64,000 nt of DNA from Roseomonas gilardii (GCF_001941945.1 NZ_CP015583.1:4116501-4180500); one strand, 5' to 3'. Positions 18,509-27,492 are shown, counted from the first letter of the stretch. The notes: generated by a model not told the origin, from the sequence alone. A program made the numbers and translations.

Positions 18509-19288
18509 GTGGATCTCGGGCTCAAGGACAAACGGGCGATCGTGTGCGGCGCAAGCCGCGGCATGGGCCGGGCCATCGCCCTGGCCCTGGCGCGGGAGGG
18601 CATGGTGCTGACCATCGCCGCCCGCACCCCGGACACCATCCAGGCGGCCGCCGCCGCCATCGCGGCGGAAACCGGTGCCCGCGTCACCCCCGTCGCGGCG
18701 GACCTGACCACCGAGGCCGGGCGGGCCGCCGTGCTGGCGGCCTGCCCGGAGCCGGATGTGCTGGTGAACAACGGCGACGGCATGCCGCCCGGCGACTTCC
18801 GCGACTGGGACCGCGACACCTGGATGCGGGCGCTGGACATGATGATGCTCTCGCCGATCCAGATGATCCGCGGCGTGGTGGACGGCATGATGGCGCGCGG
18901 CTTCGGGCGGATCGTGAACCTCGCCTCCCGCAGTGTGAAGTCGCCGCATGCGGAGCTGGGCCTGTCCAACGGCGCGCGGGCCGGACTGGTGAATTTCTGC
19001 GCCGGGCTGTCGCGGCAGACCGTGGCCCGGGGCGTCACCATCAACAACGTCCTGCCCGGCATCGTGGCGACGGAGGCGCAGGAGGCCCATGTGCGCGGCC
19101 TCGTCGCCATGACCGGCCGCCCCTACGAGGCGATCTGGGCCGAGCGCGCCGCCGCCAACCCGGCGAAGCGCTACGGCACGGCAGAGGAGATCGCGGCCGC
19201 CGTGGCCTTCCTCTGCTCCGCCCAGGCGGGCTTCATCACCGGGCAGAGCCTGCTCGCCGATGGCGGCCAGTTCCCAGGCTGCTTCTGA
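18509..19288 (+). CDS. SDR-family oxidoreductase lacking the usual catalytic Tyr
   Basis: A 259-residue Rossmann protein with cofactor motif GASRGMG (residues 14-20), NNGDG in place of the NNAG motif, and a C-terminal GQSLLADGGQFPGCF typical of FabG-like SDRs. The canonical S-x12-Y-x3-K is altered: after NLASRSVKSPHAELG the sequence reads LSNGARAG, with Asn where Tyr is expected and Arg where Lys is expected. I have seen this LSNGAR pattern in a subgroup of 3-oxoacyl-ACP-reductase-like SDRs, so it is probably functional but with altered or unknown chemistry. The start is GTG 18509; the gene could form a unit with the preceding aldo/keto reductase. Confidence 0.88.
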   Translation: MDLGLKDKRAIVCGASRGMGRAIALALAREGMVLTIAARTPDTIQAAAAAIAAETGARVTPVAADLTTEAGRAAVLAACPEPDVLVNNGDGMPPGDFRDWDRDTWMRALDMMMLSPIQMIRGVVDGMMARGFGRIVNLASRSVKSPHAELGLSNGARAGLVNFCAGLSRQTVARGVTINNVLPGIVATEAQEAHVRGLVAMTGRPYEAIWAERAAANPAKRYGTAEEIAAAVAFLCSAQAGFITGQSLLADGGQFPGCF

Positions 19289-19423
19289 GCCTTACGCTGA
19301 ACGGAACCGGGGGATTTCCTCTCGGCTTCCGAACAAATCTCCCCGCTGTCACGGCGGGGTGCCTTGCCGCCCTCCCAGGGGCGGACCAAGATCAGCCCTA
19401 AACCTTGGGGAAGGACCGCTACC

Positions 19424-20599
19424 ATGGACGATATCGTCATCGCCTCCGCCATGCGCACGCCCGTCGGGGCGTTCAACGGCGCCTTCGCCAGCCTCCCGGC
19501 CCATGCGCTGGGCGCCATCGCCATCAAGGCGGCGCTGGAGCGGGCCGGCATCCGCCCGGAGGAAGTGGACGAGGTGATCCTGGGCCAGGTGCTCACCGCC
19601 GGCGCCGGGCAGAACCCCCCGCGCCAGGCGGCGGTGCATGCCGGCATCCCGGTGGAGCGCACCGCCTTCGGAATCAATCAGGTCTGCGGCTCGGGCCTGC
19701 GCAGCGTGGCGCTGGCGGCGCAGCAGATCGCCACGGGCGATGCCGGCATCGTCATCGCCGGCGGCCAGGAGAGCATGACCCAGTCGCCGCACTGCGCGAA
19801 CCTCCGCGCCGGCCAGAAGATGGGCGACCTGTCGCTGGTGGACACGATGATCCGCGACGGGCTCTGGGAGGCCTTCAACGGCTATCACATGGGCAACACG
19901 GCGGAGAACGTGGCCCAGAAGTTCCAGATCACGCGCGAGCAGCAGGACGAGCTCGCCTACAACAGCCAGCGCAAGGCGGGCGAGGCGCAGAAGGCCGGCC
20001 GCTTCACCGACGAGATCACGCCCGTCACCATCAAGGGCCGCAAGGGCGACACGGTGGTGGAGAAGGACGAGTATCCCAAGCCCGAGACGACGATGGAGAT
20101 CCTGGCCAAGCTGCGCCCGGCCTTCTCCAAGGACGGCACGGTCACGGCGGGCAATGCCTCCGGCATCAACGACGGCGCGGCCGCCATCGTGGTGATGAAG
20201 GGCTCCGAGGTGGCGAAGCGCGGGCTGACGCCGCTGGCCCGCATCGCCTCCTGGGCCACGGCGGGGGTGGACCCGACCATCATGGGCACCGGGCCGATCC
20301 CGTCCTCCCGCCGCGCGCTGGAGAAGGCGGGCTGGAACATCCAGGACCTCGACCTGATCGAGGCGAACGAGGCCTTCGCCGCCCAGGCCTGCGCCGTGAA
20401 CAAGGATATGGGCTGGGACCCGGACAAGGTGAACGTCAATGGCGGCGCCATCGCCATCGGCCATCCGATCGGCGCCTCGGGCGCCCGCGTGCTGACCACC
20501 CTGCTGCACGAGATGAAGCGGCGCGGGGCGAAGAAGGGCCTCGCCACCCTCTGCATCGGCGGCGGCATGGGTGTCGCCATGTGCGTCGAGGCCCCCTGA
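19424..20599 (+). CDS. phaA: Acetyl-CoA C-acetyltransferase (biosynthetic thiolase)
   Basis: Condenses two acetyl-CoA to acetoacetyl-CoA, the first step of PHB synthesis, or cleaves it. The 391-residue protein begins [20 protein letters not shown]. It has the acyl-accepting Cys in [10 protein letters not shown] (about residue 88), His in [16 protein letters not shown] (about 347), and the second Cys in TLCIGGGMG (about 377), all at the usual positions. AAGGA lies 10 bp before ATG 19424. It stands alone, but with phaR, a PhaC-like gene and an acetoacetyl-CoA reductase gene within 11 kb the phaA role is likely. The symbol is inferred from that context. Confidence 0.93.
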   Translation: MDDIVIASAMRTPVGAFNGAFASLPAHALGAIAIKAALERAGIRPEEVDEVILGQVLTAGAGQNPPRQAAVHAGIPVERTAFGINQVCGSGLRSVALAAQQIATGDAGIVIAGGQESMTQSPHCANLRAGQKMGDLSLVDTMIRDGLWEAFNGYHMGNTAENVAQKFQITREQQDELAYNSQRKAGEAQKAGRFTDEITPVTIKGRKGDTVVEKDEYPKPETTMEILAKLRPAFSKDGTVTAGNASGINDGAAAIVVMKGSEVAKRGLTPLARIASWATAGVDPTIMGTGPIPSSRRALEKAGWNIQDLDLIEANEAFAAQACAVNKDMGWDPDKVNVNGGAIAIGHPIGASGARVLTTLLHEMKRRGAKKGLATLCIGGGMGVAMCVEAP

Positions 20600-20621
20600 G
20601 GAGGCCATCTGAGAAGGTTCC

Positions 20622-20660
20622 GGCACGGCCGGCGGTCCGTTTGACCGCCGGTCCGGTGCC
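20622..20660 (+). terminator. Terminator-like hairpin after the thiolase gene
   Basis: A 9-bp stem (CCGGCGGTC with GACCGCCGG, loop CGTTT) extended by GGCAC/GTGCC across a small bulge, followed by TTGTCT. It begins 23 bp after the thiolase stop. No strong T-run, as is common in GC-rich genomes. Confidence 0.7.
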
Positions 20661-20815
20661 TTGTCTGCCGTGGGACGGAACCCTGCCGCCGATGCGGCAC
20701 TCCGCCCCCTGGCACCCCTGACCCGTCAGAACCTTCCAGGACCATCCGGCGCTAGCGGGACGCCTCCCGCGCTCTGCCGGAAGTCCCGCCTTCCTACTCC
20801 GAAGACATGGCCGCC

Positions 20816-21640
20816 TCAGCGAGGCGTCTCGGTCCCCAGATCTCCCTCGCGCGCCAGAACCTCATCCGCTGGCAGGGCATGGCCCTGATCCCGCGCCGCG
20901 GGCGCCAATCCGCGGCCGACCCAGGCCGGCACCGCTACCCGCCGTCCGCTCGGCTGGCTCCTCAGCGGCAGCGCCCCGAAGACCTCCTTGCGGGCCTCCA
21001 TGATCGTCACGCCCGAAAGCTTCGGCGAAAGGGCGTGGCCGGCACTCTCCCAGAGCCGCGCGGTCCGCAGCAGCAGCCGGGAGCGGAAGGGAGGCACGAA
21101 CAACGCACCGTCACGACGTTCCACGTGGAACATGCCGCGTTCCAGCAGCCGCGCGAGTTGGGCGGGGGTATAGGGTTGCCCATGGCCCAGCGGCGTATGG
21201 TCCAGATGCGCCCAGATGCTGCGCCGGTTCGGCACCACGATCAGAAGCCGCCCCTCATCCCGCAGCACGCGCCAGACCTCCCGCAACATGCGCCGCGTAT
21301 GGTCGGCATGTTCCAGCCCATGGACCATCAGCACGTTGTCGAAGCTGAGATCCGGGAAGGGCAGGCTCTCTTCCTCGGCCAAAGCCAGGGCACAGGGACC
21401 ATCCGCCGGCCAGCGGGACAGCCGTCCCGGTGGCTGCCCCTGCACGGGCATGACCGAGATCAGCCGCGCGGCACGGCGGCGCCAGAGCCGCAGATAGGGG
21501 CCGGCATAGCCGACACCCAGCACGTCGCTCCCCGCGAGTTCGGGCCAGACGGCCCGCAGCCTGGCCCGCAGCAATCGCTTGGCAACGATCCCCGTGGGCG
21601 ATGCGTAGAATTGGTCGAGTCCATGGACCTCGGCGCTCAT
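20816..21640 (-). CDS. Class I SAM-dependent methyltransferase adjacent to gloB
   Basis: A 274-residue protein with a diverged SAM-binding loop (DVLGVGYAGPYL) and the typical methyltransferase-11 block FDNVLMVHGLEHADHTRRML followed by LREVWRVLRDEGRLLIVVPN. The last about 70 residues are a basic tail. Substrate unknown. It is divergent from gloB with only 40 bp between the starts, an arrangement I recall as common in alphaproteobacteria. A parS-like palindrome (21117-21132) lies within the coding sequence where it encodes MFHVERRD. Confidence 0.85.
   Translation of the reverse strand: MSAEVHGLDQFYASPTGIVAKRLLRARLRAVWPELAGSDVLGVGYAGPYLRLWRRRAARLISVMPVQGQPPGRLSRWPADGPCALALAEEESLPFPDLSFDNVLMVHGLEHADHTRRMLREVWRVLRDEGRLLIVVPNRRSIWAHLDHTPLGHGQPYTPAQLARLLERGMFHVERRDGALFVPPFRSRLLLRTARLWESAGHALSPKLSGVTIMEARKEVFGALPLRSQPSGRRVAVPAWVGRGLAPAARDQGHALPADEVLAREGDLGTETPR
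21117..21132. promoter_or_regulatory. Weak parS-like palindrome
   Basis: CGTTCCACGTGGAACA is a perfect 14-base palindrome (GTTCCAC/GTGGAAC) differing from the Bacillus-type parS variant TGTTCCACGTGAAACA at two positions. It may be a second-rank ParB site or just coding sequence (FHVE). Confidence 0.35.
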
Positions 21641-21680
21641 GGGACGAATATAGGGCGCTCATCGAAAGGAGACACTGCCA

Positions 21681-22436
21681 ATGGCACTGACGGTTCGGGC
21701 GATTCCCTGCCTGTCGGACAATTATGCTTGGGCGGTGACCGATACGGCGACCGGCACCGTCGCCATCTGCGACCCCGGCGAGGCGCGGCCCGTGCTGGCC
21801 GACCTGCCCGACGGGCGGTGCGACTTCATCCTCCTCACCCACCACCACCAGGACCATATCGGTGGCGTGGCGGAGCTCGTCGCCGCCACCGGCGCCAAGG
21901 TGGTCGGCGCCAAGGCCGATGCCTATCGCTTGCCACCGCTCGACCATGCCCTCTCCCCCGGGGACGGGATGGCGATCGGATCGGCGCGGGCCGTGGTGAT
22001 CGACACGCCCGGCCACACGCGGGGGCATATCGCCTTCCACCTCCAGGCCCCCCGCTCCCAGGACAAGGAGCGGAGCCGCAGCCCGGATATCCTTCTCTGC
22101 GGCGACACCCTCTTCTCGCTCGGCTGCGGGCGGCTGCTGGAAGGCACGGCGGAGGAGATGTTCGCCTCGCTGCAAAGGCTCCGCACCCTGCCGCCGGACA
22201 GCCTGGTCTGCTGCGGGCACGAGTACACGCTCTCCAACGCCCGCTTCGCCCTCACCGTGGAGCCCGACAACAAGGCGCTCCAGGCCCGGGCACAGCAGGC
22301 GCGCGAGCAGCGCGGACGGGGCGAGGCGACCGTGCCCACCCGGCTGGAGGAAGAGATGGCGACCAACCCCTTCCTGCGCGCGCCCGACGTGGCGGCACTG
22401 GCGAAGATGCGAAAGGCCAAGGACGAGTTCCGGTGA
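21681..22436 (+). CDS. gloB: Hydroxyacylglutathione hydrolase (glyoxalase II)
   Basis: Hydrolyses S-D-lactoylglutathione in methylglyoxal detoxification. The 251-residue metallo-beta-lactamase-fold enzyme has the metal site THHHQDH (residues 53-59), DTPGHTRGHIAFH, the bridging Asp in LCGDTLFSLGCGRLLEG, and VCCGHEYTLSNARFA, all diagnostic for GloB. The C-terminal part contains the expected glutathione-contacting stretch (VPTRLEEEMATNPFLR). An ATG with upstream AAGGAG (21667-21672) is used. It is followed after 19 bp by a DUF985 cupin gene and probably shares its transcript. Confidence 0.95.
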   Translation: MALTVRAIPCLSDNYAWAVTDTATGTVAICDPGEARPVLADLPDGRCDFILLTHHHQDHIGGVAELVAATGAKVVGAKADAYRLPPLDHALSPGDGMAIGSARAVVIDTPGHTRGHIAFHLQAPRSQDKERSRSPDILLCGDTLFSLGCGRLLEGTAEEMFASLQRLRTLPPDSLVCCGHEYTLSNARFALTVEPDNKALQARAQQAREQRGRGEATVPTRLEEEMATNPFLRAPDVAALAKMRKAKDEFR

Positions 22437-22455
22437 TCCGGCGGGGAGATCCTCC

Positions 22456-22923
22456 ATGAACATCGACCTGCGCGACACGCGGCTTTCCGCCGACGCGGTG
22501 GCGGAGGCACTGGAGCTGAAGCCGCATCCCGAAGGCGGCCGCTACCGCGAAACCTGGCGCGACGAGCCCGGCGACGGCACGCGCGGGGCCGGGACCTCGA
22601 TCCTCTTCCTGCTTTCGGCGAAGGAACGGAGCCACTGGCACAGGGTGGACGCGGCCGAGGGCTGGCACTGGCATGCCGGGGCACCGCTCCAGCTCAGCCT
22701 TTGCTGGGAGGGATCGGACCCCCTGGAGGTCGTGCTCGGCCCCCATCTTTCCGCCGGGCAGCGCCTGTCCGCCGTGGTGCCCCGGCGCTGGTGGCAGGCG
22801 GCCGCCCCCCTGCCCCCAGCGGCCGGCCAGGGATGGAGCCTCGTGACCTGCACCGTCTGCCCCGCCTTTACCTTCGCGGGCTTCGAACTGGCCCCCACCG
22901 GCTGGACGCCGCACCGGTCATGA
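22456..22923 (+). CDS. DUF985 cupin-domain protein
   Basis: A 155-residue cupin. The family signature is LELKPHPEGGRYRETWRDEP near the start, followed by SILFLLSAKERSHWHRVDA, WHWHAGAPLQLSL and, near the end, the cupin strand pair VTCTVCPAFTFAGFEL. Members are of unknown function; the His-rich HWHR and WHWH positions could bind a metal or sugar ligand. It lies 19 bp after gloB, and its stop overlaps the next start (ATGA), so gloB-DUF985-methyltransferase look like one operon. Confidence 0.9.
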   Translation: MNIDLRDTRLSADAVAEALELKPHPEGGRYRETWRDEPGDGTRGAGTSILFLLSAKERSHWHRVDAAEGWHWHAGAPLQLSLCWEGSDPLEVVLGPHLSAGQRLSAVVPRRWWQAAAPLPPAAGQGWSLVTCTVCPAFTFAGFELAPTGWTPHRS

Positions 22924-23528
22924 GCGACGCCCCCGCCTGGGACGCGCGCTATGACGCGGAGGGCTTCACCTTCGGCGAGCAGCCGAACCGCTACCTGGAA
23001 AGCATGCTGCCGCGCCTGCGCCCTGGACAGCGCGCCCTGGCCCTGGGCGATGGCGAAGGCCGCAACGGCGTCTGGCTTGCCCGCCAGGGCCTGGACGTCA
23101 CCAGCCTGGACTGGTCGGCCAGGGGTCTCGCCAAGGCGCGGGCATTCGCCAGCCGGCACGGCGTCGCACTGGAAACGGTAGCCGCCGACCTGACGCGCTG
23201 GGACTGGCCCCAGGGACGCTTCGATCTCGTGGCCTGGATCTTCGTCCATCTGCCGCCCGATGACCGCGTCCTGGTGGCGCAACGGGCCATGGCCGCCCTG
23301 GCCCCTGGTGGCCTGCTGGTGTTGGAAGGCTTCTCGCCCGCCCAGGAAGGCCGCCGCTCCGGCGGGCCGCGCGACCCGGCCCTGCTCTGGACGGCCGATG
23401 AGGCCCGGCACCTCTTCGCCGGCCTGCGCCTGCTCGAATGCCTCGGCGGCACCGTCCTGCTCGACGAAGGCCCACGCCATCAGGGCGAGGCCGAGATCAT
23501 CCGTGGGCTGTGGCAGCGAGTGGGGTGA
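22920..23528 (+). CDS. Class I SAM-dependent methyltransferase (TehB/thiopurine-like)
   Basis: A 202-residue protein with N-terminal WDARYDAEGFTFGEQPNRYL, SAM-binding RALALGDGEGRNGVWLARQG, acidic VTSLDWSARGLAKA, and FDLVAWIFVHLPPDDR. The GEGRNGVWLA pattern groups it with TehB-like methyltransferases that methylate small toxic compounds (tellurite, selenite, thiols), a family-level inference. The start overlaps the DUF985 stop. It is the last gene of the gloB unit. Confidence 0.9.
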   Translation: MSDAPAWDARYDAEGFTFGEQPNRYLESMLPRLRPGQRALALGDGEGRNGVWLARQGLDVTSLDWSARGLAKARAFASRHGVALETVAADLTRWDWPQGRFDLVAWIFVHLPPDDRVLVAQRAMAALAPGGLLVLEGFSPAQEGRRSGGPRDPALLWTADEARHLFAGLRLLECLGGTVLLDEGPRHQGEAEIIRGLWQRVG

Positions 23529-23639
23529 TCGGCCCCGGGGCCAGGGGGCACGGCGCGGAATGCAGCTCGCAAGGACGGCAATGCCGCCGGCCGGAACTGC
23601 TCTACACTGTGCCGGCCACAGGACAAGGAATCGGGCAGC

Positions 23640-23981
23640 ATGGGTTTCCTGCTCCGGACCGTCATCACCGCCATCGCCTTCTGGGTCGCCTCGCAGGTGG
23701 TGTCGGGCATCCACCTGCCGGGCCTGGTGGGCACGCTCATCGCCGCGGTGGTCTTCGGCCTGATCAATGCCGTGATCCGGCCGGTGGTCGCGTTGCTGTC
23801 CCTGCCGCTGACCATCCTCACGCTCGGCCTGTTCTCGCTGGTGATCAACGCGGCGATGTTCGGCCTGACCAGCCTCCTCTCGCCGCTCAGCATCGAGGGC
23901 TTCTGGTCGGCCTTCTGGGGCGCCATCATCGTGGCACTCGTGTCCTGGTTCGCCAGCAGCCTCGTCCGCGATCGGATCTGA
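23640..23981 (+). CDS. Phage-holin-superfamily-IV-like membrane protein
   Basis: A 113-residue, four-helix inner-membrane protein. It starts MGFLLRTVITAIAFWVASQV and contains LINAVIRPVVALLSLPLTI and LFSLVINAAMFGLTSLL. This is the widespread bacterial mycobacterial-4-TM-holin-like family (often annotated phage holin family), usually chromosomal and not linked to phage. No phage genes are nearby. It is convergent with the yciI-like gene after 55 bp. Confidence 0.88.
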   Translation: MGFLLRTVITAIAFWVASQVVSGIHLPGLVGTLIAAVVFGLINAVIRPVVALLSLPLTILTLGLFSLVINAAMFGLTSLLSPLSIEGFWSAFWGAIIVALVSWFASSLVRDRI

Positions 23982-24036
23982 TGCGGACGGCGCACCGCGC
24001 CGCCGCGATGCGCCAGTGGGGTCCCGCCAACAGACC

Positions 24037-24348
24037 TCAGCCGGTGGACAGGGGCCGGTACTTCAGGGGCGCGACCTGGAAGGGCAGGATGCTGATGTCC
24101 TTCCAGACCTCCTGCCGCACATAAGGATCGTCCGCCAGCCAGGCATGCACGGCCGCCTCGTCCGGCAGGTCCAGCACCATCATGGAGCCGATCATCCGGC
24201 CATCCGCATCGGTCAGCGGGCCGCCGATCAACAGGCGGCCGGATTCGGCCTCCGGCGCCACGCGGGCGAAATGGGCCGGACGCGCACCCTGCCGCCGGAC
24301 GGGGGCCTCCGCGTCCTTGCCGTCATAGGCGAGCACCATGAAGGGCAT
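24037..24348 (-). CDS. YciI-family protein
   Basis: A 103-residue ferredoxin-like-fold protein. It starts MPFMVLAYDGKDAEAPVRR and includes the typical YciI features: R-x-AHFARVAP with a conserved His, GRLLIGGPLTDADGRMIGSM, and AVHAWLADDPYV. Family members may act as small-molecule hydrolases or stress proteins; function here is unknown. AAGGAGGAACC precedes the ATG at 24348. Confidence 0.92.
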   Translation of the reverse strand: MPFMVLAYDGKDAEAPVRRQGARPAHFARVAPEAESGRLLIGGPLTDADGRMIGSMMVLDLPDEAAVHAWLADDPYVRQEVWKDISILPFQVAPLKYRPLSTG

Positions 24349-24496
24349 GGGTTCCTCCTTCCTTCCACTGTTCCAGCAGCCTGGGACCGGGAAGGAGGAA
24401 CGAGGCGGCCCGGGCCGTCAACCGCCCGGGCAGCGAGCCATCAGAACACCACGAGGCGCCAGCCCGGCCGAACCGGGCCGGCACCCGGCAGGCGTG

Positions 24497-25219
24497 TCAG
24501 TACATGTGCTGGCCGCCGTTGATGGACATGGTCGAGCCCGTGATGAACTCGGCATCGTCGGCGGTCAGGAAGCAGACGCCGCGCGCGATGTCGTCCGCCC
24601 GGCCCAGACGGCCGACGGGGATGCGCGCGATGATCTTCTCCAGCACGTCGGGCGGCACCGCGCGCACCATCTCCGTGTCCACATAGCCCGGGGCGATCGC
24701 GTTCACCGTGATGTTGAACCGCGCCCCTTCCTGCGCCAGCGCCTTGGTGAAGCCGTGGATGCCCGACTTGGCGGCGGCATAGTTCACCTGCCCGTACTGG
24801 CCGGCCTGGCCGTTGATCGAGCCGATATTGACGATGCGGCCGAACTTCTTGGCCGACATGTCCTCCCAGACCAACTTGCAGAGGTTGAAGCAGGAGCCGA
24901 GATTCGTGTCGATCACGTCGTCCCACATCTTGCGGTCCATGCGCTTCATGGTGCCGTCCCGCGTGATGCCGGCATTGTTCACGAGGATCTCGATCGGGCC
25001 GTACTTCTCCTTGATCTCGGCGACGGCGGCCTTGCACTGCTCGAAATCGCCGACATCGAAGCGGATGCACGGAATGCCGGTGCGCTCCGTGAAAGCCCGG
25101 GCGGCCTCCTCGTTCCCGGCATAGGAGGCCACAACCGTGCGGCCCTGGTCCTTCAGTCTTTCGCTGATGGTTGCCCCGATGCCGCGCTGACCACCGGTGA
25201 CAAGTGCGACGCGTGCCAT
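24497..25219 (-). CDS. phbB: Acetoacetyl-CoA reductase PhbB (PhaB)
   Basis: NADPH-dependent reduction of acetoacetyl-CoA to (R)-3-hydroxybutyryl-CoA, the second PHB step. The 240-residue SDR has VTGGQRGIGATIS near the start, NNAGITRDGTMKRM, the catalytic SINGQAGQYGQVNYAAAK (Tyr and Lys intact), and C-terminal GSTMSINGGQHMY, the hallmark PhbB ending. I use ATG 25219, preceded by AGGAGG at good spacing; an upstream in-frame start would add 25 unrelated residues. It is separated from phaA by other genes and has its own promoter region. Confidence 0.96.
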   Translation of the reverse strand: MARVALVTGGQRGIGATISERLKDQGRTVVASYAGNEEAARAFTERTGIPCIRFDVGDFEQCKAAVAEIKEKYGPIEILVNNAGITRDGTMKRMDRKMWDDVIDTNLGSCFNLCKLVWEDMSAKKFGRIVNIGSINGQAGQYGQVNYAAAKSGIHGFTKALAQEGARFNITVNAIAPGYVDTEMVRAVPPDVLEKIIARIPVGRLGRADDIARGVCFLTADDAEFITGSTMSINGGQHMY

Positions 25220-25538
25220 GCTCTGGCGCTCCTCCTGGCAGAACGGACCCTTGCGATCTTTGTCGCTCCGGCCGGTCTTAACAAGCGTAGGCAAGAAACG
25301 AAGTTACGCAAAGCCAAGGATTGCCATTCGTTTTGATACCGGGAGCGAAAGTCGAGGACGGCGGCCGGAGAGGAAGGCAAGGCCCCTCCCCGCCCCGGTT
25401 GCGTCAGCCCGGCTCCCGCCCCGCGAAACGGGCGTGTGCGAAACGGGGGCGAGCCACGCGAGAAGAGCGTGGCATGGCGCCGGACGCGGATGCTAAGCGC
25501 CGCGCCGCAGACCGCCTTATCCTGGAGCTCTTTCGATC
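25220..25538. other. Intergenic region between phbB and a small ORF
   Basis: A 319-bp divergent gap. It contains a less GC-rich patch near 25275-25340 that is a plausible phbB promoter region, and little else. I see no strong hairpin, riboswitch or open reading frame with a ribosome binding site; several possible small frames are unsupported. Confidence 0.5.
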
Positions 25539-25727
25539 ATGAACATGCCCGTCGTCGCCCTCCTCTGGCCCGACCACGCGAAGCGCGAGCCCGACACCGT
25601 GCTGCGTATGCTGGAGGTGCTGGAGCGCCGCTGCCTCGAAATGGGCGCCGAGGACGCGGCCGGGCATCTCGCCGAGGCGATGGAAGCCCTGCGCCGCGAA
25701 ACCACCGAGCGCCGCCTCGCCGCCTGA
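25539..25727 (+). CDS. Small hypothetical protein, 62 residues
   Basis: Starts MNMPVVALLWPDHAKREPDT and is mostly helical (VLRMLEVLERRCLEMGAEDA and a second Ala/Glu/Arg-rich helix). I do not recognise a family. The sequence has balanced charge and no repeat-like content, which favours a real gene, but no clear ribosome binding site precedes it. Repeat A3 begins 33 bp after the stop. Confidence 0.5.
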   Translation: MNMPVVALLWPDHAKREPDTVLRMLEVLERRCLEMGAEDAAGHLAEAMEALRRETTERRLAA

Positions 25728-25760
25728 TACGGGCGGCCGCCCTTCCTGTCCGGCGCGGCG

Positions 25761-26106
25761 TTGCGCTGCCCCCGGGGGAAAGGCTCAGCCTTTCGCCCCG
25801 GACCCCCTATCCGCCAGGACCCTGAGGGTCCTGGACCTCCCATTCGCTGGCGCCTGCTGCGGCCGGATCACGCCGGAGAGCATGGCTCTCCGGCGGACTG
25901 TCGGCGCCACGAGCGCGGACAAGGTATCTTTCCTTTTCCGGGCGCCCCGCCTTTCCACCTGCTCCCCCGGGATCGGACGGCAGGCTGACGGCTGCCACGG
26001 GAACCAACGAAGGCCCGGGGTCCGGGGACCGGCTTCGGCCCCCGGCGGAGAGGGGGTCCGGCGGGAGAGGCAGCGCCTCTCCCCCGGGGCCAGCCACAAG
26101 GCGCAA
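25761..26106 (+). repeat. Intergenic hairpin-mosaic repeat, family A copy 3
   Basis: 346 bp bounded by TTGCGC (25761-25766) and GCGCAA (26101-26106). The hairpins, in order, are GAAAGGC/GCCTTTC (7 bp), the 11-bp core stem with ATG loop at 25870-25894, a GCTT-loop hairpin near 26027-26050 with one mismatch, and the 9-bp terminal stem GGGAGAGGC/GCCTCTCCC at 26063-26083. This is the best-preserved copy. It lies between convergent genes. Confidence 0.85.
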
Positions 26107-26143
26107 GGCCCCACAGGGGGAAAGCTTCTGCTCCGCGTCGCTC

Positions 26144-27397
26144 TCAGGGCGCCGGCGGCAGCGTGCCCGCCTGCAGCCCCCGCGCCACCTGCCCCGCCAG
26201 CCGCAGATACCCATCCGCCGGCATTTCGCAGCCATCGGCGGCGCGCGACAGGAAGCCCGCAGCCTCCGGCGGACGCGGCACCTCCCGCAGATAGGGCAGG
26301 ATGGCCGTGCCCTCGTCGAACTCGTCGAGATTGGCCGTCTGCATCATCCGCACGCCCGCGCCGATCAGGTTCCGCGCCTGGTGCCAGTAGAACCCGCCAC
26401 AGCGGCGCGGGATCTGGTTCAGCGGGCCGGAACGCCCGTCATGCCGCTTCAGGTTGGTGGCGGAAAACCCCGGCCAGGCGACGGGCAGGTAGCCGATGCC
26501 CAGGCGCCGCGTTTCCGCCAGGTCGGGCAGGACATGGCTTCGCAGGAACTCGTCCGCCCCCGCCTCGTCCGCATAGGCGCCGATGGGCCAGGGGCTGATG
26601 ATGTCGAGGCTGCGGTAGATCGCCGCCCATTCCGGCTCCCGCCGGGAGGCGCCGGTCAGCGTCCGCCAGTCCGCCGCCACGCCGCCCATCAGCGTCAGCG
26701 GCCCCGTGGCCCGCAGCCCGTCCAGCAGGGCCTTCGCATGTGCCGCGTCGAAGCCGATCCCCACCGTGCCCAGGCCGAAGAGGCTGACCACGGGCCAGCC
26801 GCGATGGTGCTGCCAGGACGGCCGGTCCAGCATCCCGGCAGCACGCATCCGGCGCAGGTCCTCCACCACTTCCGGGTAGCGCTCCTGCGGGAAGCCGGTG
26901 AGGTCATAGACGATGAAGACCTGCCCCTCCTGCGCGGCGGCGGCCTCCAGCGCCAGTTCCAGCGTGCGGTCGGCCATTCCCTGCAAAGGCGTGCCCAGCG
27001 CGTTGGCGAAGCGGGCGAGCAGCATGCTGTGCAGCCCGTGCTGCCGCATCCAGCGGACATGCGTCTCCAGCGTCGCGCGCCGCTGCGCCGAATAGACCCG
27101 CATCGGCTTTCCCGCGGCATCGCGCATGGGCGTGTCGCAGAGCGCCTCGGCCGGCATGCCGGAAACATCGGGCCAGAGGTCGAAGGTCGGCTCCAGCCCG
27201 CCGCCGTGGCGGGGCGCGAACCAGTGGAACCAGCCTCCCCCCGGCGCCTCCCCCGGGCAGGCGAACCAGCCCTGGTAGCCGACGATCATGCGGCCATCGA
27301 GGCCCTCGCCCCGCGCCAGGACAGGGGCGAAGGTCAGCAGCCCCAGCCAGCAGGCGAGCGACAGGCCACGCCGGAGCCGCGTCATGGCGATCCTCAT
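26144..27397 (-). CDS. Exported GH71/GH99-like glycoside hydrolase
   Basis: A 417-residue secreted or periplasmic protein. The N-terminus MRIAMTRLRRGLSLACWLGL continues to a cleavage site near VLARG/EG. The mature start MIVGYQGWFACPGEAPGGGW plus FHWFAPRHGG is typical of proteins annotated GH71/99-like (older name xylosidase/arabinosidase), a TIM-barrel group that includes endo-alpha-mannosidases and alpha-1,3-glucanases. Further blocks are HVRWMRQHGLHSMLLARF, IVYDLTG, and GYLPVAWPGFSATNLKR. Substrate is unknown. ATG 27397 or ATG 27385 could start it; both have upstream purine-rich sites. It is convergent with the small gene across repeat A3. Confidence 0.85.
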   Translation of the reverse strand: MRIAMTRLRRGLSLACWLGLLTFAPVLARGEGLDGRMIVGYQGWFACPGEAPGGGWFHWFAPRHGGGLEPTFDLWPDVSGMPAEALCDTPMRDAAGKPMRVYSAQRRATLETHVRWMRQHGLHSMLLARFANALGTPLQGMADRTLELALEAAAAQEGQVFIVYDLTGFPQERYPEVVEDLRRMRAAGMLDRPSWQHHRGWPVVSLFGLGTVGIGFDAAHAKALLDGLRATGPLTLMGGVAADWRTLTGASRREPEWAAIYRSLDIISPWPIGAYADEAGADEFLRSHVLPDLAETRRLGIGYLPVAWPGFSATNLKRHDGRSGPLNQIPRRCGGFYWHQARNLIGAGVRMMQTANLDEFDEGTAILPYLREVPRPPEAAGFLSRAADGCEMPADGYLRLAGQVARGLQAGTLPPAP

Positions 27398-27492
27398 GGC
27401 ATCCCTTCCTTCGTTCCCGCCAGAGAGGAGCGGAGTGGCCAGGGAAGATCAACCTGTGGTGGAACCTCCGTTCCCGGCCTCCGGGAGCGGTG

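Noticed and set aside
23640-23981. Prophage remnant, because of a holin-family protein
   Set aside because: No other phage genes are nearby, and this holin-like family is common as a chromosomal membrane protein.
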